Assembly: GCA_910588065.1 (NCBI GenBank)
Contig: CAJUPZ010000003.1
Location: forward strand, 1 to 64,000
From: an uncultured Muribaculaceae bacterium
GTDB taxonomy: Bacteria; Bacteroidota; Bacteroidia; Bacteroidales; Muribaculaceae
Direction of reading: 5' to 3'
DNA length: 64,000 nt
Within the stretch, counting starts at the first letter, position 1; each line of letters begins with the position of its first letter. The translations under genes and the position numbers were made by a program. Under the pieces are notes generated by a model. The model did not search any database. It was not told where the DNA came from and saw only the letters and a program-made list of their open reading frames with translations. Positions 18,497 to 27,649 of the stretch are shown here, one piece after another.

Positions 18497-18513
18497 TTGG
18501 CACGGAATATGCT
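18497..18513 (+). promoter_or_regulatory. Sigma-54 (-24/-12) promoter of groES-groEL
   Basis: TTGGCACGGAATATGCT matches the sigma-54 consensus TGGCACG-N4-TTGC[AT] with one mismatch. GG (18499-18500) and GC (18511-18512) have the obligatory 12-base register. The start would be near 18524, giving a 38-base leader to groES. Confidence 0.65.
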
Positions 18514-18561
18514 CATAAAACAACCGTAAACGAAAACAAACAATAACCAAAATACTACATT

Positions 18562-18837
18562 ATGAATATCAAACCATTGGCCGACAGAGTCCTCATCCAG
18601 CCAAGCGCTGCCGAAGAGGTTACAGTAGCCGGAATCATCATCCCCGACTCAGCTAAGGAAAAGCCCCTCAGAGGCACCGTGCTCGCTACCGGAAACGGCA
18701 CAAAGGACGAAGAAATGATTGTTGCCAAAGGCGACAACGTGCTCTATGGCAAATATGCCGGCACCGAAGTTGAGCTTGACGGCGAAAAATACCTTATCAT
18801 GCGCCAGAGCGACATCCTCGCGATCCTGGCCGACTAA
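18562..18837 (+). CDS. groES: Co-chaperonin GroES
   Basis: A 91-residue co-chaperonin forming the heptameric lid on GroEL. Seen: N-terminus [14 protein letters not shown], the mobile-loop region near [18 protein letters not shown], and the C-terminal segment [13 protein letters not shown]. It lies 19 bases before groEL. The upstream region carries a sigma-54 promoter match. Confidence 0.98.
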   Translation: MNIKPLADRVLIQPSAAEEVTVAGIIIPDSAKEKPLRGTVLATGNGTKDEEMIVAKGDNVLYGKYAGTEVELDGEKYLIMRQSDILAILAD

Positions 18838-18844
18838 CCTTTAA

Positions 18845-20494
<1,650 letters not shown>

Positions 20495-20522
20495 CCGCAC
20501 CCCTCACATAATCCCCCACACA

Positions 20523-20619
20523 GGCGGCCCGCCGCCTGCTCGACCCGAAGCTCCGCGACGCCCCCGCCGCGGAGCTTCCCTTTCTCTCCTCCTGCCAAAA
20601 TCAAAACGAAAACACCAAG
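20523..20619. repeat. 97-bp terminator repeat, copy 1
   Basis: Contains GGCGGC/GCCGCC and a strong hairpin with the 11-bp stem GAAGCTCCGCG/CGCGGAGCTTC (20547-20578), serving as the groEL terminator, followed by a CT-rich tract and AAACGAAAACACC. It is about 93% identical by eye to 22018-22115; the two copies flank the interrupted lipoprotein gene. Confidence 0.8.
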
Positions 20620-20724
20620 TTATTGGGATGTGTCTTATGCAACGTTATATTATATAGGGATAATTCGCACACCATCCACACCAACATCCTGCTATAAAAC
20701 CATGCTCTGCAACATACGGAAATA

Positions 20725-20757
20725 TTTGGAGGTAAGCCCTTTGTTCAACTACCTTTG
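20725..20757 (+). promoter_or_regulatory. Promoter of the interrupted lipoprotein gene
   Basis: TTTG (20725-20728), 21 bases, then TACCTTTG (20750-20757) reproduces the two-part Bacteroidetes promoter. The start codon follows 35 bases on. Confidence 0.6.
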
Positions 20758-20792
20758 CTTCTTATTATAAAATATGCTACTAAATCAAAAAA

Positions 20793-21935
20793 ATGTTCAG
20801 AATTCTATTTATCACAACCCTTCTGCTGGCAATAACCGGTTGTAGTGCAAGCCATGGCAACGCATCAGACGAATCAGGCGCCCCGTTTGCTTACATAGAA
20901 CTGGATGAAAGCAAATCAACAGGAGTCAAGGACATAAAGCTGAGCGATTTGATTGATAACTATACTGTAGTCAATTTTGAGAATAGCGACTCTGCCATAT
21001 TCAAACCACATAAAGCGGTTGTATCCGACAACTACATCGCTGTCATTTAGGGAGGTATGTCTCCGGTCATGCTATTTGACAGAAAAGGGGACTTCATTGG
21101 TAATGTGGGAGCTCAGGGTATGGGACCCGGAGAATATCAGCTCGTATATGATGCCTTGATTGATGAAGCCAGGGGAAGTATCTTCATAGTGCCATGGTAT
21201 AGCCCTCAGCCCACGTTGGAATATGACCTTAAGGGAAAGTTCATTCGAAGCCACAGCATTCCCAAACTTGCGAAATCAATATTCTTCAACAATACAGACG
21301 GTACGATTTCTGCAGTGTCACTGACATTCGATGATCAGGATGACACTGCGACAGCGCTTACGTTCGACCCTCAGACCGACTCTGTGAAGTCTGTCTTCTA
21401 CCCTGCTCTGAGCGTATCGCTGCTAAATGACGCGCAGGAAGTTGTTGGGCTCGACAATGAAATGTGGGCTTACCGCAATGTGCCCACAAATGTGTTCATG
21501 ACCACATCCAACGACACACTATACGCATACGATTATGTGAACAACAAAATCCATCCCCGCGCATTTCTTAAAGAAAAAAATGTCAAAGAGCCGGGATCTT
21601 GGTACATAGGCATCGAGTTGCCTAAGGCAATAGCTTATGCCGTCGCAAACAGTCCGCAGAAGCGCAATATCTGGTATGACAAACAGACCGTAGAATTGTC
21701 GAATGCTACCGTCATAAATGACTATATGGGCAATGCACCTGTGTCTTTGGGCAATTTTCGTGACGGCTATTTTGTGCAGATATGGGAGCCGGGTCTATTG
21801 CTTGACCGCATCGAGGACCGCTGGCTGCCCAATAACAAAATGAGCGATTCACAGAGGCGTGACCTTGAAAAATTCCGCGACTCGATTGATCCTGACGGCA
21901 ACAATATTATGCTGATAGGCAAACTAAAGCAATAA
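20793..21935 (+). pseudogene. 6-bladed beta-propeller lipoprotein, interrupted by TAG
   Basis: One reading frame of about 380 codons broken by a single in-frame TAG at 21048-21050; both sides are in the same frame and together resemble 6-bladed beta-propeller lipoproteins like that at 23443. A lipoprotein signal is seen (ILFITTLLLAITGCSAS). Downstream of the stop, GDFIGNVGAQGMGPGEYQ is the typical propeller repeat with GxGPGE. An ATG at 21057 could restart translation, but AGGAGG abuts it and no signal peptide would be present, so a nonsense mutation is the simplest reading. A sequencing error is possible. Function of such lipoproteins is unknown. Confidence 0.72.
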
Positions 21936-22017
21936 AAACAAAGTTGCAAATCAAGAGCCGTGTGACCTAACTGCACGATCTATTCTAAAGACACATATAA
22001 TAGTTGCTATACATACC

Positions 22018-22115
22018 GGCGGCCCGCCGCCTGCTCAACCCGAAGCTCCGCGACGCCCCCGCCGCGTAGCTTCCCTTTCTCCCCCCCTGCCAAAATAAAA
22101 ACGAAAACACCGAAG
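22018..22115. repeat. Terminator repeat, copy 2
   Basis: Near-identical to 20523-20619, including the GGCGGC box, the GAAGCTCCGCG hairpin and the AAACGAAAACACC tail. One G-to-T change weakens the right arm of the stem (CGCGTAGCTTC). It ends the interrupted lipoprotein unit. Confidence 0.8.
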
Positions 22116-22120
22116 TCGTT

Positions 22121-22152
22121 GTTGCCAATATAGGAAACTTTTATTACCTTTG
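22121..22152 (+). promoter_or_regulatory. Promoter of the HTH/DUF3990 module
   Basis: GTTG (22121-22124), 20 bases, then TACCTTTG (22145-22152). The first ATG of the module follows 15 bases later. Binding of the HTH protein here would give autoregulation, but no obvious operator palindrome was seen. Confidence 0.55.
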
Positions 22153-22167
22153 CATACGATAATATGA

Positions 22168-22602
22168 ATGGCTATGGCTGATAGATTCGATGAAATAGGG
22201 ACTCTTTTCCTCCAGCGGAGAAAAGAGCTTGGACTTACCCAAGAGCAGTTGGGCGAAAAAGTCGGTGTGACTAAATCGGAAATTTCAAAGATTGAGAATG
22301 GCAGGGCTATCACATTCTCGACAATCAATAAATTGTCCGAAGCATTAAGGGTGTCTGCACAAGTCATGTTAAAACCGAAGGATTCAGTTTCATCCGATGT
22401 GATTCATTATATAGTGATGAGCCTTGGTCTGTTTGCCCGCAAGTATAAGTTGACGAAGAAGGAGGCTTGCAACTACCTCTCCCGCTTCAAGGGGTTGGAT
22501 TTCTCAATCCGGAATTATGAAGCGGAACATCAGCTGTCGTTGCAGGAGTGTGTGGAGGATATGGCTGCAATATGTCAAAAAAATGGAGGTGCTGTGTCAT
22601 GA
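22168..22602 (+). CDS. XRE-type HTH regulator fused to a DUF3791-like domain (likely antitoxin)
   Basis: A 144-residue protein. Residues about 8-65 form an XRE helix-turn-helix (LFLQRRKELGLTQEQLGEKV, then KSEISKIENGRAITF). Residues about 75-138 resemble DUF3791 (IVMSLGLFARKYKLTKKEAC, then YLSRFKGLDFSIRNYEA), a small domain usually encoded next to DUF3990. The stop overlaps the DUF3990 start (ATGA). Likely role: DNA-binding antitoxin whose C-terminal domain contacts the DUF3990 protein; this is inferred from family pairing. A second ATG two codons in is equally possible. The gene is AT-richer than nearby groEL. Confidence 0.82.
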   Translation: MAMADRFDEIGTLFLQRRKELGLTQEQLGEKVGVTKSEISKIENGRAITFSTINKLSEALRVSAQVMLKPKDSVSSDVIHYIVMSLGLFARKYKLTKKEACNYLSRFKGLDFSIRNYEAEHQLSLQECVEDMAAICQKNGGAVS

Positions 22603-23072
22603 TACTCTACCACGGTTCCAATCAGCCGATAGTTGACATTGATTTGTCGCAAGGCAAGAAGTTCAAGGACTTCGGCCAGGGATTCTATACCACCCACATC
22701 AAGGAACAGGCCGTATATTGGTCACGTCGAATTGCTGAACGATTCGGAGGTACTCCTACTGTTACAGAATTTGAGTTTGACCTTGATGAAGCTGTAGCCG
22801 CCGGATTGAACATTAAGGCGTTCGATAATCCGGATAAGGAGTGGGCATTGTTTGTAATGGCAAACCGCAAGCAGGAAGGAGAAGAATTTCATCATAACTA
22901 CGACATAGTAATTGGTCCGGTGGCGGATGACAATATGGCACGGCTCTTCGGACTCTATGATATGGAAATCATCGACCTTGATGCTGTTGTAGCAGGGCTG
23001 ATTTATAAAGACCTCAATTCCCAGTATTTCTTTGCCACGGAAGAATCTCTCAAATACATAAAACGGATATGA
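22599..23072 (+). CDS. DUF3990 protein, ADP-ribosyltransferase-like (likely toxin)
   Basis: A 157-residue protein starting MILYHGSNQPIVDIDL. YHGS, then DFGQGFYTTHIKEQAVYWS, and an acidic segment near EGEEFHHNYDIVIGPVAD, follow the H-Y-E layout of the ADP-ribosyltransferase fold to which DUF3990 is related. If active it would use NAD+ to modify a target or consume NAD+; neither is shown by sequence. It is coupled by ATGA overlaps to genes on both sides. No signal peptide, so it acts inside the cell. The preferred start is 17 codons after the first in-frame ATG because of the overlap and the YHGS N-terminus. Confidence 0.82.
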   Translation: MILYHGSNQPIVDIDLSQGKKFKDFGQGFYTTHIKEQAVYWSRRIAERFGGTPTVTEFEFDLDEAVAAGLNIKAFDNPDKEWALFVMANRKQEGEEFHHNYDIVIGPVADDNMARLFGLYDMEIIDLDAVVAGLIYKDLNSQYFFATEESLKYIKRI

Positions 23073-23311
23073 CGCAGTCAGACAATAATTTTGATTTTCT
23101 TGTGGAATACATCACCGCACGTGTGGTGGAATGGATTATGAGAGACCAAAATATTGGCCTTGAGGAAGCGCTGCTTCTGTTTCATAATTCTCAGACATTC
23201 GACAAACTCTGTGAAAAGCGCACCGATCTCTATATCGAAAGCCCGGCATACGTATATGGAATATTAACCGAAGAACTGCGCCGGGGCACCATTCGCGGAC
23301 TAAGCGATTAG
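23069..23311 (+). CDS. Small third protein of the DUF3990 module
   Basis: An 80-residue acidic, helical protein (FLVEYITARVVEWIMRDQNI, EEALLLFHNSQTFDKL, ESPAYVYGILTEELRRG). It starts with an ATGA overlap on the DUF3990 stop. Such small proteins often accompany DUF3990 and DUF3791 genes in Bacteroidales. The sequence pattern is loosely like DUF3791, so it may be a second, DNA-binding-free antitoxin. No catalytic motif seen. Confidence 0.75.
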   Translation: MTQSDNNFDFLVEYITARVVEWIMRDQNIGLEEALLLFHNSQTFDKLCEKRTDLYIESPAYVYGILTEELRRGTIRGLSD

Positions 23312-23326
23312 AATAACGGATGTTGA

Positions 23327-23365
23327 ATGGATTGACGCCCCCGCCGAGGAGCTTTTTTAAAAAAA
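23327..23365 (+). terminator. Partial terminator-repeat copy
   Basis: GACGCCCCCGCCGAGGAGCTTTTTT matches the right half of the repeated terminators (CGCCCCCGCCGCGGAGCTT) but lacks the left arm, so as a hairpin it is weak. It keeps a T tract. Confidence 0.4.
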
Positions 23366-23442
23366 ATTTTGTTCGGGGTGTAACCGGATGCGGCCGCGCT
23401 ACGTCTAACATAAAAATAAACCTGTTTTTACCCTGAATCACA

Positions 23443-24720
23443 ATGAAGACAATTCATCTTATCGGCATCGCGGCAGGTATGGCTCTGTGCGCCTGCGGCT
23501 CCTCAAACAGTTCCAACCGGACAACAGGCGGTTCAAAAGGCGATTTCAGCGATGTAGCCACCGCCAATGTGGCCGAAGCCATCACCAACCCGCAGAAGCT
23601 CAAGGCCTCTCAGCTCGGCAGCAAAATAGCTTTCGTGCCGCTCGAAACAACCGATTCATCTCTGATAAACGACACTTATCAGATTACCGTTACCGACAGC
23701 AAGGTAATTGTGTCAAACTTCAGGTCTGAAACGGGCGTGCTGGTATTTGACCGCAACACCGGCAAGTTTCTCAACCACATAGGGCAGTTTGGCAACGGGC
23801 CTGAGGATTTCAACAACCCCTACCACTGCACCGACATCAACGGCGGGCGCATATTCCTGCGCCCGGCAAACGGTAACGGTCTGCTCATATTCACTCCCGA
23901 TGGCAATCTGCTCGGTAAGGCTCTCGAAGGCATCAACACTTTCACATATCCCAATATGGTGGTCAACGACTCAACTATCTGGGCCGGAGGCCCTAAGGAA
24001 AACAACGATGACCGCGGAAAGATTTACAGGCAGTTCGCCATGGGCGGAGCGGTGATTGATTCTGTGTTCGCCTTCAAAGGGCAGAAACTGGCCTCACCTT
24101 TCCCCGACAGCTTTTCCGGATACACCGATTACAAACGCTATACCCAGGTTCTCGGCGATAATATGCAGCAGTTGGTCCAAGTGACAAACAACGGCAAGAC
24201 CCATATCAATTTCCAGCCCCAGATATACCGCGCCGGCAATGAGGTTCACCTCAGGGAAACCCTCTGCGACACCATCTACACCATCACCTCCCGGGGCTGT
24301 GGCTACTCCCTGATTTTCGACATGGGCAGCCATGCCTTCCCGGTGCAGGAAATCAACAAACGCAAACCGTCATCTTCCGACCTGTTCATGACCGACATGG
24401 CTGAGAACGGCAAAAAAGTGGTGTTCGGCATCAGCGAAGGCTGGCCGATGAACGATGACCACTCCGAATACATCGGCATCTACGACCGCGCAACCGGCAC
24501 CACAGCCTTAGGCAACGCCGACAACGGAATTGCCGATGATATATCCGGATTCATGCCATTCATACCGAGCTATGTGAGCACCGACGGCGCATTTGTAGGC
24601 CTCATCAGTCCGGAGGCTGTGATAAAGTGGCTCGAAAACAACCCCGGGGTCAAGCATCCTGACTGGGCCGGCAAACTTGTGGCCGACGACAACCCCGTGA
24701 TGGTGATAATCAGCGAATAA
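23443..24720 (+). CDS. 6-bladed beta-propeller lipoprotein
   Basis: A 425-residue lipoprotein with signal peptide and lipobox ALCAC near residue 17-20 and a low-complexity Ser/Asn/Gly linker. The body has propeller-type repeats such as GKFLNHIGQFGNGPEDF and is of the TolB-like/6-bladed class abundant in Bacteroidales. Paralogous to the interrupted gene at 20793-21935, with which it flanks the DUF3990 module. Probably surface or periplasm exposed; ligand unknown. Confidence 0.8.
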   Translation: MKTIHLIGIAAGMALCACGSSNSSNRTTGGSKGDFSDVATANVAEAITNPQKLKASQLGSKIAFVPLETTDSSLINDTYQITVTDSKVIVSNFRSETGVLVFDRNTGKFLNHIGQFGNGPEDFNNPYHCTDINGGRIFLRPANGNGLLIFTPDGNLLGKALEGINTFTYPNMVVNDSTIWAGGPKENNDDRGKIYRQFAMGGAVIDSVFAFKGQKLASPFPDSFSGYTDYKRYTQVLGDNMQQLVQVTNNGKTHINFQPQIYRAGNEVHLRETLCDTIYTITSRGCGYSLIFDMGSHAFPVQEINKRKPSSSDLFMTDMAENGKKVVFGISEGWPMNDDHSEYIGIYDRATGTTALGNADNGIADDISGFMPFIPSYVSTDGAFVGLISPEAVIKWLENNPGVKHPDWAGKLVADDNPVMVIISE

Positions 24721-24745
24721 TCCGCAATCCTTATATAATTCTTCT

Positions 24746-24784
24746 CAGCTCCGCGACGAACCCCGCCGCGGAGCTGTTTTTTAT
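24746..24784 (+). terminator. Intrinsic terminator, related to the repeated terminators
   Basis: AGCTCCGCG/CGCGGAGCT stem (24747-24755 and 24767-24775) followed by GTTTTTTATT. The stem matches the core of the repeats at 20547 and 22042. Confidence 0.85.
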
Positions 24785-24794
24785 TACATAGAAT

Positions 24795-24812
24795 CATTAG
24801 TAGACACTAATG
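24795..24812. repeat. 18-bp palindrome shared with the 60.2 kb locus
   Basis: CATTAGT-AGAC-ACTAATG, a perfect 7-bp inverted repeat. Its reverse strand continues ATTC and matches the sequence at 60233-60254 with one substitution and one indel. It lies 27 bases past the end of the DUF1016 gene. Confidence 0.65.
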
Positions 24813-24838
24813 ATGTGATATAAAATAATTTACGAGGA

Positions 24839-26011
24839 CTACTTATTATTTAATGACTCTTCAACCATACGAACCCGAGCCTGAAGTTCCTCTGCAGATG
24901 GCAAAAGAGCTGTATCGTCCATAGTATTCACATTGTCAAAAGAAGCCACCCCCATCGGTGTACTCACGCCCCTGAATGCCCAACGCACCTCAGTCTCATC
25001 CTTGTCACTGCATATCAGCAATCCGATAGTAGGATTATCATCGGGTCCTTTCAATAATTCATCGACCGCGCTTACATAATAGTTGAGTTTGCCTGCAAAT
25101 TCCGGTTCAAATGGCCTTACTTTGAGTTCGACAACCACATACGCTTTCAGTCTGATATGGTAGAACAACATATCAATACGCCTGCTACGGCCATTGACGA
25201 TAAACTCTTTCTGCCGACCGACAAAAGCGAATCCGGTGCCCAGTTCGAGAAGAAAACGGGTGATGTTCTGCTCAAGGGCATCTTCCAGTCTCTTTTCATC
25301 GTATCCTTTAGGCATTGTGACGAATCCAAAGTCATAATTATCCTTGGTAATCTCTTGCGCAAGTTTGCATTGGGTTTCCGGAAGGAATTTTTTGAAATTG
25401 GTAAGCGCCTTACCATAGTTCTCATATAGGCGTGATTTAATGCATTGATTTAAGGCTGTTCTACTCAGTCCTTCAACAATACACTGTTTCAGATAGAACA
25501 GGGCTTCATCGATTGAGGAACATTTTGAAATAATATCGCTCTGCTGTCCCCAGCCTACCATTCCCAGGATAATAGGGAATACCTTCTCTCCGTCTATTTC
25601 TGCCACGGTCTGTGGCAGTTTTATATTCGGGTTTGCATTAGCCTGTTGCAATTCTGCCACAAGCCGTGGCAGTTTTTCAAGAGCCTCCGGAGTGGAGAAG
25701 AAAAGATACCATTGTTTCATCCTCCACAGATTGCGGGAACTGAATCCACTCTCATGCGGAAATGTATTCTGCAAGTCAAAACTCAGCTGTTCCACAACCC
25801 CTGAGCCCCAGCGTTCTTCCGCTTTACGCATTACAAGATCCCGTCCTATGCTCCAGTTGAAGCGTAACTTTTCCTCATTCACTCTGAATGTGGCTTTAAC
25901 CTGTGCGGAACGGTATCGCAAAATAATTTCGGAAAACCATGACGAGTAATCAGAGTCAATTCTAAAATCCTTCACTCTTACAATATGGGGGGTATCTTTT
26001 GTCTTATCCAT
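24839..26011 (-). CDS. DUF1016/YhcG-type PD-(D/E)xK nuclease domain protein
   Basis: A 390-residue protein with an N-terminal DUF1016_N region (about 20-170: YSSWFSEIILRYRSAQVKAT, FNWSIGRDLV, SSRNLWRMKQWYLFF) and a C-terminal PDDEXK-type nuclease domain with RIDMLFYHIRLKAYVVVELK (D and ExK) near 275-295. YhcG-like proteins are common in accessory regions and are thought to act on DNA; the target is unknown. From the first frame-open codon there are 23 extra codons upstream, but the promoter TATATTTG sits there, so the MDKTKD start is chosen. AT-richer than its neighbours. Confidence 0.87.
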   Translation of the reverse strand: MDKTKDTPHIVRVKDFRIDSDYSSWFSEIILRYRSAQVKATFRVNEEKLRFNWSIGRDLVMRKAEERWGSGVVEQLSFDLQNTFPHESGFSSRNLWRMKQWYLFFSTPEALEKLPRLVAELQQANANPNIKLPQTVAEIDGEKVFPIILGMVGWGQQSDIISKCSSIDEALFYLKQCIVEGLSRTALNQCIKSRLYENYGKALTNFKKFLPETQCKLAQEITKDNYDFGFVTMPKGYDEKRLEDALEQNITRFLLELGTGFAFVGRQKEFIVNGRSRRIDMLFYHIRLKAYVVVELKVRPFEPEFAGKLNYYVSAVDELLKGPDDNPTIGLLICSDKDETEVRWAFRGVSTPMGVASFDNVNTMDDTALLPSAEELQARVRMVEESLNNK

Positions 26012-26014
26012 ACG

Positions 26015-26022
26015 CAAATATA
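26015..26022 (-). promoter_or_regulatory. DUF1016 promoter -7 element touching the start codon
   Basis: TATATTTG on the minus strand ends 3 bases before the ATG at 26011, implying a leaderless transcript. Confidence 0.5.
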
Positions 26023-26106
26023 ACCAAATATTCTGATAACCGGAAATCTTGTCATACCGCGCGCACCATCCTCGAAGCAATCTTTGCGCAGGGGCGGCTT
26101 TTTTCG

Positions 26107-26114
26107 TACCTTTG
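26107..26114 (+). promoter_or_regulatory. MATE gene promoter -7 element
   Basis: TACCTTTG followed by CAGCC, 8 bases before the ATG at 26123, so the leader would be only a few bases long. Confidence 0.6.
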
Positions 26115-26122
26115 CAGCCGTA

Positions 26123-27493
26123 ATGGATAAGGACAACGCGCCCTTGCAGGGCAATCTTAACAAGCTCGAGACCGGCAGCATCGGCCGGCTGCTGTGGAGC
26201 TACAGCCTGCCGGCTGTGGTGGGAATGCTCATTGTGTCGCTATACAATGTTGTGGACCGTATTTTCATCGGTCAGGGGGTCGGTACCGAGGCTATCGCAG
26301 GGCTCGCCATAACCTTTCCGGTGATGAATGTGAGCGCCGCTCTCGGCGTGCTCATCGGCGCGGGAGCTTCGGCCAGGGTGTCTATACTGCTCGGCGCCAA
26401 GGATTTCAAAGCGGCGGAGAGGGTACTCGGCAACGCCCTTGTGCTGACAATATCAATAGCCCTCGCCTACCTTTCGGTATTCGCCATATTTCTCGATGAC
26501 ATACTCCGGGCTTTCGGTGCCAGCGATGCCTCCCTGCCCTACGCCCGCGACCTTATGCTATACCTGCTGCCGGGCATGCTGGTGATGAATGTGACATTCA
26601 GCTTCAACAACATCATGCGCGCCAGCGGCTACCCTGTCAAGGCTATGCTCAGCATGTTCATCGGCGCCGGTGTAAACCTTATTCTCGACCCTATATTCAT
26701 CTTTGTACTCGACATGGGTATCAAGGGAGCCGCCATTGCCACCGACATATCCATGTCCATATCGGCCGTGTTTGTGCTCGGTCATTTCTGCTTGCCTGCA
26801 AGCACGCTACGCTTCAAGCGGGGCATCTACCGGCTGCGGTGGCACATCATCGCCGGCATGATAGCGATTGGCGCCGCGCCCTCGGTTGTGAATCTCGCCG
26901 GAAGCGCGATCAACATCATCGTCAACCGCTCGCTCATTCACTACGGCAGCGACAATGCCGTGGCGGCTGCCGGCATCTTCACCACCTACACCTCGCTGTT
27001 GGTCATGGTGGTGGTCGGGATATGCCAGGGGCTGCAGCCCATCATCGGCTACAACTACGGCGCCGGACGGCTTGACCGCCTCAAACACGCCTTTTGGCTC
27101 GCTGTGGGCTGGAGCAGCGCTATCTGTACCCTCGGCTGCGCTTTCGGCCTGTCATTCCCAGAACTGATAGCCAGAGCCTTCACCACCGACGGCGAACTGA
27201 TAAGGCAGACAGCCCGCGCCTTCTCATTTGCAATGCTCGCGTTCTGGTGCGTGGGATTCCAGATAGTGTCCACAACCTTTTTCCAGGCCATAGGCAACGC
27301 GCCCAAATCAATATTCCTCAGCCTCACCCGCCAGGTGATATTCCTCATACCCCTGCTTCTGCTGCTGCCCAAGAGTCTGGGGCTCGACGGAGTGTGGTGG
27401 TCGTTTCCGGTGAGCGACATCTGTTCAACGGTTGTGACACTCGGTATGATAACATGGCAGTTGCGCAGAATTTCGCGCACCGCAACCGCCTGA
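26123..27493 (+). CDS. MATE family efflux transporter
   Basis: A 456-residue inner-membrane exporter of the MATE (NorM/DinF-like) family with about 12 membrane helices in two homologous halves. Seen: the N-terminal LLWSYSLPAVVGMLIVSLYNVVDRIFIGQ region and GICQGLQPIIGYNYGAGR at the start of the second half, both family signatures. It would export cationic drugs or metabolites using Na+ or H+. The frame is open 13 codons upstream over the promoter, so the start MDKDNAPLQG is used. Confidence 0.92.
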   Translation: MDKDNAPLQGNLNKLETGSIGRLLWSYSLPAVVGMLIVSLYNVVDRIFIGQGVGTEAIAGLAITFPVMNVSAALGVLIGAGASARVSILLGAKDFKAAERVLGNALVLTISIALAYLSVFAIFLDDILRAFGASDASLPYARDLMLYLLPGMLVMNVTFSFNNIMRASGYPVKAMLSMFIGAGVNLILDPIFIFVLDMGIKGAAIATDISMSISAVFVLGHFCLPASTLRFKRGIYRLRWHIIAGMIAIGAAPSVVNLAGSAINIIVNRSLIHYGSDNAVAAAGIFTTYTSLLVMVVVGICQGLQPIIGYNYGAGRLDRLKHAFWLAVGWSSAICTLGCAFGLSFPELIARAFTTDGELIRQTARAFSFAMLAFWCVGFQIVSTTFFQAIGNAPKSIFLSLTRQVIFLIPLLLLLPKSLGLDGVWWSFPVSDICSTVVTLGMITWQLRRISRTATA

Positions 27494-27528
27494 CACCCGG
27501 CATTAAACAGTATTTTTATCGAAAAACG

Positions 27529-27560
27529 GGGCAAATTGTAAAAATTTGTCCTTTTTTTTT
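27529..27560 (+). terminator. Intrinsic terminator after the MATE gene
   Basis: GGGCAAATT/AATTTGTCC stem (27529-27537 and 27543-27551, one G-T pair) followed by nine T. Confidence 0.85.
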
Positions 27561-27649
27561 GGATATTAGTGGAAATAGGCTTACATTCGTGTCCTATTCC
27601 AAACCATCCGACATAGAGTCTGACAATAATACCTTAATTATAATATAAC

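Noticed and set aside
18407..18561. CIRCE/HrcA operator before groES
   Set aside because: The TTAGCACTC-N9-GAGTGCTAA sequence is absent.
21057..21935. Separate gene starting at ATG 21057
   Set aside because: It is in frame with the signal-peptide part upstream, lacks a signal itself, and the break is a single TAG, so an interrupted gene is simpler.
20793..24720. Reassignment of TAG as a sense codon in this region
   Set aside because: TAG ends other genes in the window (for example the gene at 59119-60237) and only one gene is affected.
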